From: Chrysogorgia sp. JL179-B06
Taxonomy: Eukaryota; Cnidaria; Anthozoa; Scleralcyonacea; Chrysogorgiidae
Assembly: GCA_035772405.1 (NCBI GenBank)
Contig: JAYKKM010000008.1
Location: 494,528 to 558,527, forward strand
Direction of reading: 5' to 3'
DNA: 64,000 bases
In this document: positions 9,542 to 21,485 of the stretch, piece after piece
Layout of the letters: each line of letters opens with the position of its first letter
Numbering within the stretch: the first letter of the stretch is position 1
Program-made: the position numbers and the translations under genes
Notes under the pieces: model-generated
The model's database searches: none
Told to the model about the DNA's origin: nothing
The model's input: the letters and a program-made list of their open reading frames with translations, nothing else

Positions 9542-11439
9542 AACCTGACGGAAGTGTTCGATTGTGTGGGGTTTACAAAGTGACTGTGAACAAAGTTTCC
9601 CGTCTTGATGCCTACCCCTTACCCAAGATCGAAGAAGTTCACAATAAACTGGCAGGAGGGAAAACATTCACTGAGCTCGATTTAAGTCACGCTTACGAAC
9701 AGATGGTACTGGACGACGCCTCGAAAGAATTGGTAACGATAAACACGCATCGTGGTTTGTACCGTTACAACCGTCTGCCATATGGAGTATCATCTGCGCC
9801 TGGAATTTTCCAAAGAACGATGGAAAGTTTACTCAACGGAATTCCATATACTGGCATCCTCCTTGATAACATTTTGATTTCTGGATTGACGGATGAAGAA
9901 CACCTTCAGAATCTGGAAGAAGTGATGAAGCGTCTCTCTGAAGCTGGTTTACGTCTAAAGAAGTCGAAGTGTCATTTTATGCAACCTACTCTGGAGTGTT
10001 TGGGTTATCGTATCAACGAAACTGGTATTTATCCAGTCGAAGCCAAGGTGAAAGCAGTTAAAGAAGCACCTGCACCTACCAATGTTACCGAGTTAAAGCA
10101 TACTTGGGATTGCTCAATTTCTATGGTAAATTCCTACCAAATCTGTCAACTGAGTTAGAGCCACTGTACCAGTTACTTCGTAAGAATCCGAGATGGAAAT
10201 GGAACACAGAACAGATCCGTGCATTTGAACGATCTAAGACTTTGTTACAGTCTGCAACAGTGTTGGTCCATTATGATCAAAACAAGAAATTAATCGTATC
10301 CTGTGATGCTTCACCCTACGGTGTTGGAGCGGTTTTATCTCATGAAATGCCAGATGGGAGTGAACGACCGATTGCTTTTGTATCGCGTACATTGTCATCT
10401 GCAGAAAAGAAGTATTCTCAATTGGATAAAGAAGGATTGGCTATGGTATTTGCGGTCAAGAAATTCCATCAATTTCTATATGGCCGACATTATACTATTT
10501 ACACTGATCACAAGCCACTACTTGGAATTTTCAAATGTGAGAAACCCGTACCAGTAATGGTATCAGGCCGAATTCAACGATGGGCATTGACTTTAGCAGC
10601 GTACGAGTATGATCTGATATATCGTCCTGGTAAAGAAAACGGAAATGCAGATGCTCTGAGCAGACTATACCTTTGAAAATTGAGCCAAGTTCTACACCAA
10701 TACCACAAGAAGTAGTAAATTTGATGGACCACCTCAACCAAAGTCCAGTAGATGCTTTGAAGATCAAACAGTGGACTTTGCGAGACCCCGTACTATCACA
10801 AGTACTTAAGTTTACACTGAAGGATGGCCGTCGCAAGTGAATGATGAGAACATTAAGCCTTATCTCGCACGAAGAGAAGAGATTAGTGTTCAGGATGGAT
10901 GTCTGTTGTGGGGATCGCGGGTAGTAGTTCCTCTCAAATTAAGAACTGACGTTCTGAATCTTCTACACGAAACCCACCCTGGAATGTCACGAATGAAAAG
11001 TTTAGCTCGTGGACATGTTTGGTGGCCCGGACTCGATAAAGAAATAGAAGAAAAGGCAAAGAAATGTTTAACATGTCAAGTACACCAGAGGACACCACCA
11101 AGAGTACCTCTACATCCCTGGGAATGGCCACACCGACCATGGTGCCGTCACATCGATTATGCAGGCCCGTTCATGGGTAAGATGTTTCTATTGATAATCG
11201 ATGCCCACTCGAAATGGTTGGATGTTCACATGAACAACTCGTGTAATACTCAGTCAACGGTCGAGAAACTCCGTATGACATTTGCAAATCATGGATTACC
11301 GGAGATGGTAGTTTCTGATAATGGTCCAGCTTTTGTTAGCAAAGAATTCGAGGAATTCCTAAAAAAAAATGGAATTCGACATGTGAAATCTGCACCTTAT
11401 CATCCTTCAACGAATGGCTTAGTCGAGAGAGCTGTGTAA
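9538..11439 (+). pseudogene. Broken gypsy pol: RT, RNase H, integrase
   Basis: Contains RT (RLDAYPLPKIEEVHNKLAGG, LPYGVSSAPGIFQRTMESLL), RNase H (SCDASPYGVGAVLSHEM, YTDHKPLLGIF) and integrase, with an H2C2 zinc-binding region (H..H about 10970, CLTCQ about 11070) and catalytic D, D, E residues ([24 protein letters not shown]). It is disabled. Frame changes occur near 9535, 10098, 10670 and 10822, and an in-frame TAA lies at 11437. The RT catalytic box at 9859-9870 reads LLDN, so the second aspartate of the usual DD pair is lost. With LTRs only about 2% different, several of the frame changes could be sequencing errors, but the lost Asp and the TAA are substitutions. Confidence 0.85.
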
Positions 11440-11589
11440 ACGTTCAAGAAAGCGATGAAGAAGCAGAGTGGAACTTTGCAAACTCGTCTATCTCGATTTC
11501 TATTTAAGTATATAGAACTACACCACATACCACTACATTTATATCGCCCGCTGAACTAAGATGGGGAACCAAGTTACGATCACACGTAC

Positions 11590-12066
11590 TTGACACTGTT
11601 ACAACCAGATGTTGGAAAAACTGTACGTTATGCTCAACATAAGCAGAAGAAACATTGTGATAAACACGCAAGACAGCGTTCAGTCTGCATTGGTGACGAT
11701 GTTTTCGTGAGAGATTATACAAACTCGATATTGCCATGGACTGCTGGAAAAGTCGTTGAGTCTACAGGCCCAATTTCTGCGAAAGTTGCATTAGATGATG
11801 GAAAAATTGTACGACGTCATCGGGACCAAATAAGTTCCTCAAGCACTAAAGATTCTAGCATTATTGCTCCAGAAGAAATTCAAGAAAATAACACTTCTCC
11901 AGAAGAAATTCAAGAAAATAACACTTCTCCAGAAGAAATTCAAGAAAATAACACTTCTCCAGAAGAAACTCAAGAAAATAACACTTCTCCAGAAGAAACT
12001 CAAACTCGACGTTATTCGACGAGAGAAAGAAGAAGACCCAAGAAACTAGACGATTATGAACTTTGA
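11590..12066 (+). pseudogene. Gypsy pol C-terminal tail with repeats
   Basis: Encodes the end of the integrase/pol polyprotein after more frame breaks at 11460-11590: VRYAQHKQKKHCDKHARQR, then a chromodomain-free basic tail (IVRRHRDQISS). It closes with a repeated acidic decapeptide and the basic YSTRERRRPKKLDDYEL. No envelope gene lies between here and the 3' LTR. Confidence 0.75.
11869..12003 (+). repeat. 30-bp coding minisatellite in pol tail
   Basis: Four and a half copies of a 30-bp unit encoding PEE(I/T)QENNTS, in frame with the pol tail. Copies differ only at an I/T codon, which suggests recent slippage. Confidence 0.9.
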
Positions 12067-12169
12067 TATTCTAAGTGTATTAATATTATTCATTGACAGA
12101 TTTTTAAGAAAACTTTAAAAAATATTGAGAGTATATTATATTCAGTTTAAAAAAAAAAAGAATAAATAA

Positions 12170-12191
12170 ACTTAGGGGGAAGATACATGTA
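12170..12191 (+). promoter_or_regulatory. Polypurine tract region
   Basis: AGGGGGAAGA lies 9 bp before the 3' LTR. A polypurine tract primes plus-strand synthesis and normally abuts the LTR; the extra bases 'tacatgta' make the exact LTR start slightly uncertain. Confidence 0.55.
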
Positions 12192-12341
12192 TGTAATATA
12201 GTCAATATTGTGATATATATGTTAATTAGTTAATCTGTTGTCCTTATTTGGCATTGTAATATATTCGTAACAGCTTGTATAAATAGCATACGCATGCCAA
12301 GATAGTCAGTTAATAAATCACTCGAGACTGAGTATATTATA
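12192..12341 (+). repeat. 3' LTR of Ty3/gypsy element
   Basis: 150 bp, partner of 8028-8176, followed by the CTACG target duplication at 12342-12346. Confidence 0.9.
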
Positions 12342-12346
12342 CTACG

Positions 12347-12700
12347 GGAGTTTGAACTTGCTTCTCAAAGGCACCTGTATTTTCAGAAAAATATCGTTAT
12401 GAAAGTTGGCCAAATGTAAAATTTCCTCCTATTTTAATAAGTTTTTGAACTCTGATGGGAAAGAAGCGATTAGGAAACGTCACATGACCAACGAATGTTG
12501 ATATTAAATAAAAGTTAGAATTTGAAGGTTGTCTACTTTTTATTATTGGGATTTTAGCGTGGAAATAGTATACAGTATATTCTTCATATTCTACATAAAT
12601 AAGATTTTAAAAAGTTCTTGCTGTGCTTACCTACAGTGACTCAATAGCAAGGAACAACGATAAAATCGTTCAGGTATTATCATATAAACCTTGGTCAAAA
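12347..12700. other. No gene recognised
   Basis: AT-rich flank of the gypsy insertion with no recognisable structure. Confidence 0.4.
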
Positions 12701-12837
12701 ATGGCCGCCGAATTATTATTCTTTATACAGTATATGCATATAAATTAGCCCTTATGAACTAGTATGTCGAAATTGAAAAGGAGGTCATAAGGACCAATTT
12801 ATATATGCATATAAAATAATTTTAAATTGTCGGCCAT
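12701..12837. repeat. Foldback MITE
   Basis: ATGGCCGCCGAATTATTATT at 12701 and the inverted 'ataattttaaattgtcggccat' ending at 12837 bound arms of about 57 bp that also share 'atatgcatata' and 'cataaggacc / gcccttatga'. The element directly borders the 36-bp satellite. Confidence 0.6.
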
Positions 12838-12849
12838 TTATCAATAAAA

Positions 12850-15800
12850 TCTATATATGGATGCCGTATTATTTCAATATAATAATCTATATATGGATGC
12901 CGTATTATTTCAATATAATAATCTATATATGGATGCCGTATTATTTCAATATAATAATCTATATATATGGATGCCGTATTATTTCAATATAATAATCTAT
13001 ATATGGATGACGTATTATTTCAATATAATAATCTATATATGGATGACGTATTATTTCAATATAATAATCTATATATATGGATGCCGTATTATTTCAATAT
13101 AATAATCTATATATATGGATGCCGTATTATTTCAATATAATAATCTATATATGGATGCCGTATTATTTCAATATAATAATCTATATATATGGATGCCGTA
13201 TTATTTCAATATAATAATCTATATATGGATGACGTATTATTTCAATATAATAATCTATATATGGATGACGTATTATTTCAATATAATAATCTATATATGG
13301 ATGCCGTATTATTTCAATATAATAATCTATATATGGATGACGTATTATTTCAATATAATAATCTATATATGGATGCCGTATTATTTCAATATAATAATCT
13401 ATATATGGATGCCGTATTATTTCAATATAATAATCTATATATGGATGCCGTATTATTTCAATATAATAATCTATATATGGATGCCGTATTATTTCAATAT
13501 AATAATCTATATATGGATGCCGTATTATTTCAATATAATAATCTATATATATGGATGCCGTATTATTTCAATATAATAATCTATATATGGATGACGTATT
13601 ATTTCAATATAATAATCTATATATGGATGACGTATTATTTCAATATAATAATCTATATATATGGATGCCGTATTATTTCAATATAATAATCTATATATAT
13701 GGATGCCGTATTATTTCAATATAATAATCTATATATGGATGCCGTATTATTTCAATATAATAATCTATATATGGATGCCGTATTATTTCAATATAATAAT
13801 CTATATATGGATGACGTATTATTTCAATATAATAATCTATATATGGATGCCGTATTATTTCAATATAATAATCTATATATGGATGCCGTATTATTTCAAT
13901 ATAATAATCTATATATGGATGCCGTATTATTTCAATATAATAATCTATATATGGATGCCGTATTATTTCAATATAATAATCTATATATGGATGCCGTATT
14001 ATTTCAATATAATAATCTATATATGGATGCCGTATTATTTCAATATAATAATCTATATATGGATGCCGTATTATTTCAATATAATAATCTATATATATGG
14101 ATGCCGTATTATTTCAATATAATAATCTATATATGGATGCCGTATTATTTCAATATAATAATCTATATATGGATGCCGTATTATTTCAATATAATAATCT
14201 ATATATGGATGCCGTATTATTTCAATATAATAATCTATATATGGATGACGTATTATTTCAATATAATAATCTATATATGGATGCCGTATTATTTCAATAT
14301 AATAATCTATATATGGATGACGTATTATTTCAATATAATAATCTATATATGGATGCCGTATTATTTCAATATAATAATCTATATATGGATGCCGTATTAT
14401 TTCAATATAATAATCTATATATGGATGCCGTATTATTTCAATATAATAATCTATATATGGATGCCGTATTATTTCAATATAATAATCTATATATGGATGC
14501 CGTATTATTTCAATATAATAATCTATATATATGGATGCCGTATTATTTCAATATAATAATCTATATATGGATGCCGTATTATTTCAATATAATAATCTAT
14601 ATATGGATGACGTATTATTTCAATATAATAATCTATATATGGATGCCGTATTATTTCAATATAATAATCTATATATGGATGACGTATTATTTCAATATAA
14701 TAATCTATATATGGATGCCGTATTATTTCAATATAATAATCTATATATGGATGCCGTATTATTTCAATATAATAATCTATATATGGATGCCGTATTATTT
14801 CAATATAATAATCTATATATGGATGCCGTATTATTTCAATATAATAATCTATATATGGATGCCGTATTATTTCAATATAATAATCTATATATATGGATGC
14901 CGTATTATTTCAATATAATAATCTATATATGGATGCCGTATTATTTCAATATAATAATCTATATATGGATGCCGTATTATTTCAATATAATAATCTATAT
15001 ATGGATGCCGTATTATTTCAATATAATAATCTATATATGGATGCCGTATTATTTCAATATAATAATCTATATATGGATGCCGTATTATTTCAATATAATA
15101 ATCTATATATGGATGCCGTATTATTTCAATATAATAATCTATATATGGATGCCGTATTATTTCAATATAATAATCTATATATGGATGCCGTATTATTTCA
15201 ATATAATAATCTATATATGGATGCCGTATTATTTCAATATAATAATCTATATATGGATGCCGTATTATTTCAATATAATAATCTATATATGGATGCCGTA
15301 TTATTTCAATATAATAATCTATATATATGGATGCCGTATTATTTCAATATAATAATCTATATATGGATGCCGTATTATTTCAATATAATAATCTATATAT
15401 ATGGATGCCGTATTATTTCAATATAATAATCTATATATGGATGCCGTATTATTTCAATATAATAATCTATATATGGATGCCGTATTATTTCAATATAATA
15501 ATCTATATATGGATGCCGTATTATTTCAATATAATAATCTATATATATGGATGACGTATTATTTCAATATAATAATCTATATATGGATGCCGTATTATTT
15601 CAATATAATAATCTATATATGGATGCCGTATTATTTCAATATAATAATCTATATATATGGATGCCGTATTATTTCAATATAATAATCTATATATGGATGC
15701 CGTATTATTTCAATATAATAATCTATATATGGATGACGTATTATTTCAATATAATAATCTATATATGGATGACGTATTATTTCAATATAATAATCTATAT

Positions 15801-17598
15801 ATACTGTATGGATGCCGTATTATTTCAATATAATAATCTATATATGGATGCCGTATTATTTCAATATAATAATCTATATATGGATGACGTATTATTTCAA
15901 TATAATAATCTATATACGGATGACGTATTATTTCAATATAATAATCTATATATATGGATGACGTATTATTTCAATATAATAATCTATATATATGGATGCC
16001 GTATTATTTCAATATAATAATCTATTTTTGGACGACGTATTATTTCAATATAATAATCTATATATATGGATTACGTATTATTTCAATATAATAATCTATA
16101 TATATGGATGACGTATTATTTCAATATAATAATCTATGTATGGATGACGTATTATTTCAATATAATAATCTATATATATGGATGACGTATTATTTCAATA
16201 TAATAATCTATATATATGGATGCCGTATTATTTCAATATAATAATCTATATATATGGATGCCGTATTATTTCAATATAATAATCTATATATGGATGCTGT
16301 ATTATTTCAATATAATAATCTATATATGGATGACGTATTATTTCAATATAATAATCTATATATGGATTGCCGTATTATTTCAATATAATAATCTATATAC
16401 GGATGACGTATTATTTCAATATAATAATCTATATATATGGATGACGTATTATTTCAATATAATAATCTACATATGGATGCCGTATTATTTCAATATAATA
16501 ATCTATATATGGATGCCGTATTATTTCAATATAATAATCTATATATGGATGACGTATTATTTAAATATAATAATCTATATATATGGATGCCGTATTATTT
16601 CAATATAATAATCTATATATGGATGACGTATTATTTCAATGTAATAATCTATATATGGATGCCGTATTATTTCAATATAATAATCTATATATGGATGCCG
16701 TATTATTTCAATATAATAATCTATATATGGATGCCGTATTATTTCAATATAATAATCTATATATATGGATGCCGTATTATTTCAATATAATAATCTATAT
16801 ATGGATGCCGTATTATTTCAATATAATAATCTATATATGGATGCCGTATTATTTCAATATAATAATCTATATATGGATGCCGTATTATTTCAATATAATA
16901 ATCTATATATGGATGACGTATTATTTCAATATAATAATCTATATATGGATGCCGTATTATTTCAATATAATAATCTATATACGGATGACGTATTATTTCA
17001 ATATAATAATCTATATATATGGATGACGTATTATTTCAATATAATAATCTACATATGGATGCCGTATTATTTCAATATAATAATCTATATATGGATGCCG
17101 TATTATTTCAATATAATAATCTATATATGGATGACGTATTATTTCAATATAATAATCTATATATGGATGCCGTTTTTATTTCAATATAATAATCTATATA
17201 TGGATGCCGTATTATTTCAATAAAATAATCTATATATGGATGACGTATTATTTCAATATAATAATCTATATATGGATGACGTATTATTTCAATATAATAA
17301 TCTATATATGGATACCGTATTATTTCAATATAATAATCTATATATGGATGACGTATTATTTCAATATAATAATCTATATATATGGATGACGTATTATTTC
17401 AATATAATAATCTATATATGGATGCCGTATTATTTCAATATAATAATCTATATATATGGATGACGTATTATTTCAATATAATAATCTATATATATATGGA
17501 TGACGTATTATTTCAATATAATAATCTATATATATGGATGACGTATTATTTCAATATAATAATCTATATATATGGATGACGTATTATTTCAATATAAT
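12850..17598. repeat. 36-bp satellite array
   Basis: About 130 tandem copies of a 36-bp unit, 'ctatatatggatgccgta' followed by 'ttatttcaatataataat'. Two main variants exist: GATGCCG (C) or GATGACG (A), and normal or +2 bp (an extra AT). Because 36 is divisible by three, long frames such as repeated MDAVLFQYNNLY run through it, but the +2 variants break them, so this is not a protein gene. The part after about 15700 is more diverged and A-rich in type, as expected at an array edge. Confidence 0.97.
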
Positions 17599-18238
17599 TG
17601 TTTGATGCAAAACAAGAAAATTAATAATTATTTTATTTAATTAATAATTATTTTAATTATATGCATGGGTACGAGGTTGCGTCAACATCAGTAAGGACAG
17701 TTGGAAAAGTTAAATGTTGACTCACCGATTAGATGGATTAGAAACTTTGAGCTTGTATAAACTAGGATGAAAAAAGTACTGATGCTTCATTTCTACATTC
17801 AACGGTTTGTGGTTTGATTCAGCAAAAAAATTCAAACTTATTATCTAACACCGTGACTACTTAGGCCCCGTTTACACTATACCGGATGAATTTGGATCCG
17901 GATAACATTTCGTCCTGTTAGGCCTTTACCGGACGAATTTTGTACCTAAAAAAGAAGGTACAGTTTCTGTACCTGTACGGTTCGGTGGCGTACTGCGATT
18001 GTATAAACACTGTAACCGGTACGATTTTCGTACCTTTTGCGAAATTTTACGGATTAGAAGGATTGGGAACTAGTTTTCAACATGTAAAATAGCGACCAAA
18101 ATGGTAAAATAGTAAAAATACAGTAGTGAACTTTTTGTTTAGTGTATTTTTATGTAAAGAAAGCAATTATGAGGTTGACACAAGCTGTTGCCTTGCTTTC
18201 CATGTTTCTGGGCATAACCGGCTTACTTTACGGGAAAT
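17599..18238. other. No gene; possible MITE end
   Basis: At 17863 'taggccccgtttacactata' resembles the ends of hAT-like MITEs, but no matching inverted end was found. Nothing else was recognised. Confidence 0.3.
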
Positions 18239-18645
18239 TTAAAGTGCCTCTAACCTCAAAATGTTTTATTGTCTTATTTGGAAGAACTTTTAAAACGAGA
18301 AAGTAACTTCTTTTGAAGATTTTCGTTTCTTCGCTTTCTTTTTGAGATATAACAGTTTGTTTGATATGCAAATGTCCGGAATTTACGTCACACATGCATA
18401 ACGACTTATTGGAGAAATGTGTATATCTCTTTCATTCTCGAACGAAATATTTTTAAATCGAGAAGTTTGTCGGAGAAGCACGTACACGTGTTATTCACAC
18501 TTTAGTGTTTTTATTTGATGAACGCAAAGATATATAACATTCTCTGATAACTCATTATGCATGTGTGACGTAAATTCCGTACATTTACATATCAAACAAA
18601 CCTATATATATCTCAAAAAGAAAGCGAAGAAACGAAAATCTTCAA
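18239..18645. mobile_element. TTAA MITE with long inverted arms, right end lost
   Basis: Begins TTAAAGTGCCTCTAACCTC, the same TTAA-AGTG-CTCT pattern as the MITEs at 21486 and 38385. About 110 bp at 18308-18420 (containing 'gattttcgtttcttcgcttt') returns inverted at 18530-18645. ATGCAAAT and an ACGTCA motif lie in each arm. The outer right end is missing and joins a fragment of another MITE. Confidence 0.65.
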
Positions 18646-18776
18646 AACAGCCGATTTATTGGGTTTTCAGAAATGTATAGCTTTCGCAACAGTTATGGTT
18701 ATTTCTAAAGATATCAATAGAACAAAGAGGTGGTTAAATTTTGGATGTATTTCCGCCTGTCAGGAATTAGAGTTAA
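18646..18776. mobile_element. Right end of a second TTAA MITE family
   Basis: 'gatttattgggttttcag' through 'gatatcaatagaacaaag' matches the right part of the MITE at 42232-42686, and an 'agagttaa' end is present. The preceding gggaaatttaaa also matches 42538-42549, which suggests the 18239 MITE inserted inside this one. Confidence 0.5.
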
Positions 18777-19280
18777 GCCCCGAGTATGAGGCACAAAAAA
18801 ATCAACCTCTATTAATCGCCCTCCGCAAAGGGCGTATTTTCTTCATTCAATATAGAAATATGCGGCAACTTTTTATTAAGAATCACATTCATTTAACTTA
18901 CTTTACCACGGCCATAAAATGTTAGGTTTGCATACTTATATATACATTAGTCACTAAACATTACATGTATTTGAAATTGCTGAATTCTGGGATATATCTC
19001 TTTCTCTTGACAGGCAGTTTTAGAAACGAGAAACTTTTAGGTGGAAAAAATTTAAACTTCTAAGGCTCTGAAACACTATTTCCTGCATTTTGAGGGAGTA
19101 AGATCACATTTTGGTGATTTCGATAGTATATTCAATGTAGAAGGTATCTACATCGTTTGCAGCTCCAGTGATATTTATGAATGAAAAGTTCTAAAACAAC
19201 ATATTTCTGCAATTGCGAAATTTACTCCTAACTTTCAAACGTAAGAAAACAGGAAATGTTCCAAGGGGCAGATTTACGGT
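18777..19280. other. No gene recognised
   Basis: AT-rich with no domain-bearing frame. The 88-residue frame at 18659-18925 overlaps MITE sequence and is not considered a gene. Confidence 0.4.
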
Positions 19281-19302
19281 GACTGGGGGGGGGGGGGGGG
19301 GG
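19281..19302. repeat. Poly-G run
   Basis: An uninterrupted run of about 17-18 G after 'ggtgact'. Unusual in this AT-rich region. Confidence 0.9.
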
Positions 19303-19333
19303 CATTTGCCTTGTGACGACGACATAGAGCTTA

Positions 19334-19590
19334 AACGAATACAGTCCAGTCTGAAGTCTTATGTAAACAAGAGCTGAAATATACAAATACAGTCCAGTCG
19401 GAAGTTAGGCAAGTCTTATGTAAACAAGAGCTGAAATAAACAAATATAGGCCAGGTCTGAAGTTAGCCCAACCTCGTGTAAACAAGAGTTGAAATAAACA
19501 AATACAGTCCAGTCTGAAGTTAGGTCAGCCTTATGTAAACAAGAGCTGAAATAAACAAATACCTGTACAGTGCAGTCTGAATAATAGGAT
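19334..19590. repeat. About 60-bp minisatellite
   Basis: Four to five tandem units sharing 'cagtccagtctgaagttag' and 'tatgtaaacaagagctgaaa', with point differences and one truncated last unit. Confidence 0.85.
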
Positions 19591-20434
19591 CCTTGTAACG
19601 ATAGTTTAAAAACAGTATTAATTGCTATATAACTGTATGTATTATTTCTACTAAAATAGTGTGTAGGAGGTCTTATAATCGGTTAGAGCATTAATTGTGA
19701 AATTTAAATTTGACTAGCTCTGACGAAGGAACTCACTAGATCACCTACACATGACTAGTAAGGAAGTAACAGCTTTGTTTCAACAGGATAACGCAGTTCA
19801 GTTACATTAGCTGTTCTACCAGAGCCACTGAATATATTTCTTTTTCACACTAACTTTTAGAGATTTCGATTTGTAATTCTTCCTTAGTGAGACACAATTT
19901 GATTGGTTGATACATGGTCACATGACGTACAACGATTATATTTGCTTACTTCGTTGAATCGTGTTATTCTGCGTTTTTCTGAAAAATTGACAAATACCCG
20001 ACTTTATTCCCCGAACTATAAAACATTTATTATTTTATGTATTTTTATAAACTTTGCGGCCTCATCTAGACTAGAGAACAAATAAATTCCTTATTTAAAC
20101 TTTTGTACTTTTAGTGAAACATAGGTTTATAATAAAGCACTTCTTGTTATGTAATTCCACAAATACCAGTATTAAAGAAGGCGAAAGATAGCATGATTGT
20201 GGTCTATACATAAATAGAGGGTGAAGAAAGTGGCAGATGAATATAATTAATAAGAATAGACGAGTTAGAAGGTAGAGTAAGTATCTTAGAACGTTTACTA
20301 ATTTCTTAGATAAATCCTAAACAACAACATTAATAAAATATTTTCCTTTATCTTTGCTTAGATACTTTTAGTAAACATTTAGATATACATTTACTCCGGA
20401 TTTCATATCCATTACTATTTTATGACTCTTTTAG
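19591..20434. other. No exon identified upstream of the GPCR
   Basis: No clear promoter was seen. The right edge reads 'tatgactcttttag', which could be a splice acceptor feeding the GPCR exon or could contain its ATG at 20422. Confidence 0.4.
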
Positions 20435-21457
20435 ACAACAGCAGCACCACAGTTCCTTAATAATACGACAGCCTTGCCAACAGAAAGTGGTTTCCCTGCT
20501 GGATACTTCGTCAATATTTACATTATTGTCATTATGAGTTCCTTTGCATTAGTTCTAAACGCTATCCTATTGGTCGTCTTCATAGTTGACCCCCTGCGGT
20601 GCTTACGTAACGTCTCTTCTAGTCTGATTATCAACCTCGCTTTGGCTGATTTAGTAACGGCGACCACGATCCTTATTTGGGCAACGGGAATATGGCATTG
20701 GCAACCACCACTTCTGTTTAATGTAGTATTTTCACTTATATGGTTTGGTTACACAGCTTCTTTTCTGACCATTACCTTGCTGTCTTGCGAAAGATTCATT
20801 GCTATCAAGTACATATGGTCAGCGGAAAGAATTGTGACGAAGCAAAGAACGATTTATGCCATCATCACAATATGGCTATTATCGTCTTTGGCTTTTATCA
20901 ACATGTCCCCAAATTACAGAAGCTTTTATATCATGTCATTATCGACTGTTTTTGAACTTTGTGTTCTGGTAGTCATCGTCTTTTATTATAAGTTGTGGAA
21001 GATCCGACGTAAACACAGCCTACGAGAGAATCCAATCGCTGCGAAAGAAGGAATGAAACTAACCAAAGTTGTATTTCTCCTCTCCGTAATCCTCGTCATC
21101 ACAACCCTTCCACTCATGACCATCTATCAGATTATATTTTTGGCAGAACGAATATGTGAGAAAACGTTTTGCCTCGGGAAAACCTTCTATGCACTTCCTC
21201 TTCAATTTTTTCCCGTTTTTACCCTCAACTTTGGTTTGAATCCTGTGATCTACGCATGGAGGTTGCCAAAGTACAGACGGTCCTTTTACCAGCTCTGCTC
21301 AATATTATTTAAGAATATTACTGGGCAACGTAGTAAAAGCTCCGAGAATAGAGAATTGGGTCATTGCTCGATGATAGCCCTCCCGGAGTTTACCAGTCCT
21401 TCCTGTGTAGCCATTAAATCGATCAGGAACAATAATATATATTCACTTACTAAATGA
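20435..21457 (+). CDS. Class A (rhodopsin-like) orphan GPCR
   Basis: A seven-helix receptor, a plasma-membrane protein signalling through G proteins. Numbering from 20474 as residue 1: N29 in helix 1, NLALAD with D59 in helix 2, E106-R107-F108 in place of DRY, W134 in helix 4, P213 in helix 6, NPVIY at 256-260 in helix 7, then a basic helix 8. Helix 3 has no Cys at its start and loop 2 has none, so the usual disulfide is absent; instead C228 and C233 sit together in loop 3. Together with no Pro in helix 5, this fits the melanocortin/adenosine-like branch, which is greatly expanded in cnidarians. The start is unresolved: the open frame extends back to 20435 without ATG, while an ATG at 20422 is in another frame. 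The C-terminus is complete. Confidence 0.88.
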   Translation, partial: TTAAPQFLNNTTALPTESGFPAGYFVNIYIIVIMSSFALVLNAILLVVFIVDPLRCLRNVSSSLIINLALADLVTATTILIWATGIWHWQPPLLFNVVFSLIWFGYTASFLTITLLSCERFIAIKYIWSAERIVTKQRTIYAIITIWLLSSLAFINMSPNYRSFYIMSLSTVFELCVLVVIVFYYKLWKIRRKHSLRENPIAAKEGMKLTKVVFLLSVILVITTLPLMTIYQIIFLAERICEKTFCLGKTFYALPLQFFPVFTLNFGLNPVIYAWRLPKYRRSFYQLCSILFKNITGQRSKSSENRELGHCSMIALPEFTSPSCVAIKSIRNNNIYSLTK

Positions 21458-21485
21458 AGTAATACTAAATGAAGTAATTTTTCCT

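Noticed and set aside
12857..17579. Long open frames encoding MDAVLFQYNNLY repeats
   Set aside because: They are by-products of a 36-bp satellite; +2-bp variants shift frame constantly, and there is no start context, domain or splice structure.
18659..18925. 88-residue protein-coding gene
   Set aside because: Half of the frame is MITE sequence shared with 42560-42664; no domain.
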